Shown in pieces: positions 6,402-9,240 of a stretch of 9,240 nucleotides of DNA; positions within the stretch are counted from its first letter, which is position 1, and each line of letters opens with the position of its first letter. A program made the translations under genes and the position numbers. The notes below the pieces were generated by a model that saw nothing but the letters and a program-made list of their open reading frames with translations, was not told where the DNA came from and did not search any database. Source of the stretch: an uncultured Prevotella sp. (GTDB taxonomy: Bacteria > Bacteroidota > Bacteroidia > Bacteroidales > Bacteroidaceae); the NCBI GenBank assembly GCA_900540885.1, contig UQHJ01000085.1, forward strand, positions 1 through 9,240, in the 5' to 3' direction.

Positions 6402-6479
6402 TTATTTATAAGTTTTTAGTTTCGAGGTTATGAGGTTATAAAGTTGCATTCTACTGATTATCAACAAAACTTGCTTTAT

Positions 6480-6656
6480 AAACCCAATTTAAAGAAATGG
6501 CCATTAATGAACAGATTAGTGAAATAATTAATTAATGAAAAAATTAATGATTAATTATATGATAATTAATGTTCAACCTTCCAAGCGCGAAGCGCGCTCT
6601 AAGCTGTTTCCCATTAATATTTTCATTAATGTTTTCCATTTTCGTGTACATTAATG
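6480..6656. repeat. ATTAAT/CATTAATG word cluster in the sulfotransferase-permease gap
   Basis: The palindromic word ATTAAT occurs about nine times in this 177-base stretch, several as CATTAATG or ATTAATG, one pair overlapping as ATTAATTAAT. The stretch is interrupted by a G+C-rich patch, GCGCGAAGCGCGC at 6585-6597. The 9-base core GCGAAGCGC of that patch also occurs in the inverted repeat after dsbD (2582-2590), and the loop of that repeat holds CATTAATG (2562-2569). The other 78 bases of the gap (6402-6479) are A+T-rich and show no feature I can name. Confidence 0.65.
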
Positions 6657-8210
6657 TTAGAAAGGCCAAAAATACGGCACCACTGTCACCGTTACCACCA
6701 GCGAGATGATGTTCAACGGCAGTCCCACCTTAACGAAGTCAGCAAAGCGATAGTTGCCCACACCCTGCACGATAAGGTTCGTTTGATAGCCAATAGGCGT
6801 ACTAAAGCTGGCAGAGGCTGCCATACAAATAGTCACAAAGAAAGGCATTGGGCTTACCCCCATGTGTTGGGCTATGCTCAGCGAAAGCGGGAAGGCTAAG
6901 GCTGCTGCTGCATTATTCGTCATCAATTCCGTAAAGAGGTTGGTAATGATAAAGATGACTGCCAACAACACAATAGGACTGTACTGGCTGCTCAGTCCTA
7001 CGGCCCACTGCGCTACACAATCTGCCATGCCTGAGTTCAACATAGCGCGGCTAATAGCAAAGGCCGAAGCAATGGTGATAAGAATGTCCCATGATATAAA
7101 CTTCGTGTATTTGCGAGCTGGAAATATGTTGAGCCACGCCATCAGAATTGTCACTACGCTGACGAAGAAGAACATGTCGAGGTGCATACGTGGTGCAGCC
7201 TCGCGCACAGCGGGCAATTCACCCACCGTAGCACCGATAATCATCAACACCAAGAGTATTACCGAAAGCCAACACTTCCACCGTGGCATCTTGAAGTCTT
7301 GGTCTTTTCCGTTCGACACCATGAGAAAGAACGAAGAGTCCCCCCAGTTCTGCATAAAGTCGTCGTTGGCCAAAAGCACCAAGGTGTCGCCCTCGTGAAA
7401 GCGTTCGCGACGCATATCGTGTACGATAAACGTTTCGCCACCGCGCTTTAGCTCCAGTAGATCGGCCCCATATTTGCGTTTAAAGTCAAAGTCGATGATA
7501 CGACGGTTAATAGCCGGAAAGCGAGCGCCGAGCACCACTTCAATACGGTGTAGGCCGTGTCCTAACTCTGAAGGTGAGGTTATCTCGTCCTTATTATTGC
7601 GTTCAGCAGGCAATAGGCGAGGTGAAAATATCCAAATGTAGAGCAGTCCCACAAGGGCAATAATAATACCCACCTTACCTAACTCAAACATGGAGAAACC
7701 TTCAAAGCCTGCATCAATCACCATGCCATGCACGACAAGGTTCGTACTCGTGCCAATAAGTGTACATGTGCCGCCTAAGATAGTGGCGTAGGAAAGGGGA
7801 ATGAGCAGTTTTGTAGCTGCCACGCCATGCTTCTCAGCCCAACGCTTTATCATTGGGGCAAAGATTACCACCACGGGTGTATTATTCAGAAAGGCCGATA
7901 TAAAAGCAATCGTTGGCAACATACGCGCCTGCACCTTTCGCACGGCCGTATGGCTTTTCAGTGGCAACAGACTGCGTAGCAAGGCTTCGAGCAATCCCGA
8001 ACGGCGCACTCCTTCGCTCACTAAGAAGAGCATGGCTACGGTTATCATTCCCTTATTGGCAAACCCTTCGAGCAACTCTTTCGGCGTGAGTATGCCAGCG
8101 CACAAAAACACTACCGCGCCCGAGAACATTATCAGTCCCGGACGCATGCGGTCTTTGATCAAAGCCAGCACCATGAGTGCTAATATGATGATTACAAATA
8201 GGGGTTGCAT
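6657..8210 (-). CDS. SLC13-type (DASS) anion permease with an internal TrkA_C/RCK_C domain; probable sulfate transporter
   Basis: This is a 517-residue inner-membrane protein of the divalent anion:sodium symporter family. Numbered from the chosen start, the first transport half has NNTPVV (about 109-114) and GTSTNLV (about 153-159). A soluble insert at about 222-285 (HRIEVVLGARFPAIN to GDTLVLLAND) resembles one TrkA_C/RCK_C domain; relatives such as E. coli YfbS usually have two. The second half has TNNAAAALAFP (about 431-441) and TPIGYQTNLIV (about 471-481), the symmetry-related ion and substrate motifs. I start at 8210 (MQPLFVIIILAL) rather than at the in-frame ATG at 8255. The extra 15 residues would be encoded by degenerate word repeats, and MQPLF begins directly at the first helix. 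It lies between cysQ and a sulfotransferase, which favours sulfate as substrate; dicarboxylates remain possible. It is probably co-transcribed with cysQ, 115 bases upstream. Confidence 0.85.
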   Translation of the reverse strand: MQPLFVIIILALMVLALIKDRMRPGLIMFSGAVVFLCAGILTPKELLEGFANKGMITVAMLFLVSEGVRRSGLLEALLRSLLPLKSHTAVRKVQARMLPTIAFISAFLNNTPVVVIFAPMIKRWAEKHGVAATKLLIPLSYATILGGTCTLIGTSTNLVVHGMVIDAGFEGFSMFELGKVGIIIALVGLLYIWIFSPRLLPAERNNKDEITSPSELGHGLHRIEVVLGARFPAINRRIIDFDFKRKYGADLLELKRGGETFIVHDMRRERFHEGDTLVLLANDDFMQNWGDSSFFLMVSNGKDQDFKMPRWKCWLSVILLVLMIIGATVGELPAVREAAPRMHLDMFFFVSVVTILMAWLNIFPARKYTKFISWDILITIASAFAISRAMLNSGMADCVAQWAVGLSSQYSPIVLLAVIFIITNLFTELMTNNAAAALAFPLSLSIAQHMGVSPMPFFVTICMAASASFSTPIGYQTNLIVQGVGNYRFADFVKVGLPLNIISLVVTVTVVPYFWPF

Positions 8211-8214
8211 GGGG

Positions 8215-8255
8215 TAATGTGGAAATGTGCTAATATGCCAATGTGCTAATGCCAT
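8215..8255. repeat. Short cluster of degenerate AATGTGCTAATG-type words before the permease
   Basis: Four related words stand side by side: AATGTGGAAATG, GTGCTAATATG, CCAATGTGCTAATG and a trailing CATTAT. They resemble the AATGTGCAAATG words of the array before porX with one or two substitutions, and occupy the same kind of position, immediately upstream of a minus-strand start codon. This looks like a diverged small relative of the larger array. Confidence 0.5.
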
Positions 8256-8287
8256 TATAAACTCAGCAATAAAAGGTAACTTGTCCT

Positions 8288-8322
8288 CCCTCCCCGGTCG
8301 GGGAGGGGGTTAGGGGGAGAGG
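8288..8322. repeat. G-rich hairpin between cysQ and the permease
   Basis: CCCTCCCC (8288-8295) pairs with GGGGAGGG (8300-8307) around GGTC. The plus strand then continues with GGTTAGGGGGAGAGG, giving several G-runs of four to five. The plus strand could form a G-quadruplex, and the minus strand (the transcript) a C-rich hairpin. No T-run follows on the minus strand, so it is not a clear terminator, and read-through from cysQ into the permease is expected. Confidence 0.5.
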
Positions 8323-8325
8323 CCC

Positions 8326-9105
8326 TTACTTTACCACAAACCAAGGATTGTGCAAATCCTCTTTATTATAGGTAAGGGGAAGGTCCGTTTCAGCATTCAA
8401 TACTTCATGGCCAGCGGCCAAGGCGATAGCGTGGCCAGCAGCAGTGTCCCACTCCATGGTGGGCGCCATACGCGGATAGACATCGGCCTTGCCTTCGGCT
8501 ACTAAGCAGAGCTTGAGTGACGAACCCGCACTCACCAGTTCAAGGTCGGCGTGGTGGCGACGTAGGTCGTTGATAAATGTCTCCGTCTCAGGCGAGAGGT
8601 GAGAACGCGAAGCTACAACACGATAAGGACGATTGAGTTGAGCTTCCTTTAGGGGCAACGATTCTGCTTGACCGATGTGAAGCGTCTCGGGGTCAACCTC
8701 GGCAGTAAAAGCGCCTTGTCCCTTCTCGCCCCAAAACAGACGATACTTGGCGGGCACGTAGATAACGCCCATAACGGGCACACCGTCCGTCACGAGAGCA
8801 ATGTTTACCGTAAACTCATCGTTCTTCTTCAAAAACTCCTTCGTGCCGTCCAATGGGTCAACAATCCAAAGACTATGCCAATGTTTGCGTTCGTCGTATG
8901 GCAAGTGTGCCCCTTCCTCACTCAATAATGGGTAAGGACTGCTCTCAAGTGCCTCGGCGATTACGGCATGCGATTTGCGGTCAGCCAACGTCAAGGGAGA
9001 GTTATCGGCTTTACGTTCCACCTGCCAGTCAAGGTCGGGGTGGGTATATATGTCCATTATGGCTTTTCCAGCCCGTAATGCTGCTTGAATTATAGTATCT
9101 AACAT
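8326..9105 (-). CDS. cysQ: 3'(2'),5'-bisphosphate nucleotidase CysQ
   Basis: CysQ hydrolyses 3'-phosphoadenosine 5'-phosphate (PAP, the by-product of PAPS use) to AMP and phosphate, relieving PAP toxicity. It can also act on PAPS. Numbered from the chosen start (259 residues), the protein shows the metal-dependent inositol-monophosphatase/FIG fold signatures: KADNSPLTLAD (32-42), SEEG with E64 (62-65), WIVDPLDGTKEF (80-91) with D83 and D86, and MEWDTAAGHAI (217-227) with D220. Length and motif order fit CysQ. An in-frame ATG at 9153 would add 16 residues, but a perfect promoter box lies at 9118-9111, inside that extension, so I choose ATG 9105 (MLDTIIQAALRAGKAI), which also matches where family members usually begin. 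With this start the mRNA would be leaderless or nearly so. It heads a likely operon with the permease and perhaps the sulfotransferase, whose PAP product it would clear. Confidence 0.92.
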   Translation of the reverse strand: MLDTIIQAALRAGKAIMDIYTHPDLDWQVERKADNSPLTLADRKSHAVIAEALESSPYPLLSEEGAHLPYDERKHWHSLWIVDPLDGTKEFLKKNDEFTVNIALVTDGVPVMGVIYVPAKYRLFWGEKGQGAFTAEVDPETLHIGQAESLPLKEAQLNRPYRVVASRSHLSPETETFINDLRRHHADLELVSAGSSLKLCLVAEGKADVYPRMAPTMEWDTAAGHAIALAAGHEVLNAETDLPLTYNKEDLHNPWFVVK

Positions 9106-9110
9106 GGGTG

Positions 9111-9118
9111 CAAAGATA
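9111..9118 (-). promoter_or_regulatory. -7 promoter box of cysQ, five bases before the start codon
   Basis: On the minus strand TATCTTTG (9118 to 9111) is a perfect TAnnTTTG match followed by CACCC and then ATG at 9105. Transcripts in this phylum start several bases after the box, which places +1 at or beside the A of the start codon. No good -33 TTTG is seen at the usual distance. The same TATCTTTGCA sequence occurs at 2870-2879. Confidence 0.65.
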
Positions 9119-9182
9119 ACATATAAACTGCAATTCTTCGAACATATATCCATACATTTTCAGAACCTTTGATTTATCTTTC

Positions 9183-9240
9183 ATGTTTCATTTTTTGTTA
9201 TAAAGTAATTGAATATCAATCATTTAGAAAAATGAAACAT
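9183..9240. repeat. 13-bp perfect inverted repeat reaching the window edge
   Basis: ATGTTTCATTTTT (9183-9195) is the exact reverse complement of AAAAATGAAACAT (9228-9240), with a 32-base A+T-rich spacer. Because the second arm ends at the last base of the window, the repeat may be longer. It lies upstream of cysQ and could be an operator, a hairpin, or the edge of another repeat element. The rest of 9119-9182 shows no feature I can name. Confidence 0.55.

Noticed and set aside
6402..6480. Promoter for the sulfotransferase on the minus strand
   Set aside because: A TTTTG followed about 19 bases later by TAGAATGC was considered, but the second box lacks the TTTG core, so it is too weak to call.
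8260..8280. Separate promoter for the permease (TACCTTTT on the minus strand)
   Set aside because: It misses the final G of TAnnTTTG and has no -33 box. Read-through from cysQ is a simpler explanation.

Overview
The window looks like a chromosomal segment from a Bacteroidales bacterium, probably Prevotellaceae. Three things suggest this. The promoters match the Bacteroidota pattern (TTTG, about 19-20 bases, then TAnnTTTG), and here the -7 box is always followed by CA. The type IX secretion regulator PorX is present. The intergenic DNA is unusually long and full of inverted and tandem word repeats. No transposase, phage gene or CRISPR array is visible.

Layout, left to right. A tRNA-Leu(CAA) on the minus strand is cut by the left edge (1-76) and has a textbook promoter. 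A 390-base divergent spacer holds a hairpin and three 21-bp repeats, then the promoter of dsbD (464-2509, plus strand), a three-domain thiol:disulfide reductant transporter. After dsbD come about 920 bases without a convincing protein gene. They hold a perfect 25-bp inverted repeat, a perfect 43-bp inverted repeat, and a plus-strand promoter followed by roughly 520 bases that end in a possible pseudoknot, a hairpin and a strong intrinsic terminator. I read this last stretch as a candidate structured non-coding RNA.

The rest is on the minus strand. In transcription order it holds cysQ (3'(2'),5'-bisphosphate nucleotidase), an SLC13-type anion permease with one TrkA_C/RCK_C domain, a PAPS-dependent sulfotransferase, and porX. 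The first three make functional sense together: anion (probably sulfate) uptake, sulfuryl transfer from PAPS, and removal of the inhibitory by-product PAP. The PAPS-making genes cysD, cysN and cysC are absent here. porX is separated from them by a 300-base array of the word GTGCAAATG, which folds into a 66-bp, one-mismatch inverted repeat.

The most interesting items are the candidate structured RNA (2884-3403), the GTGCAAATG palindromic array in front of porX, the long perfect inverted repeats after dsbD, and the incomplete sulfation cluster with an apparently leaderless cysQ. All calls come from reading the sequence; no similarity search or folding program was run.
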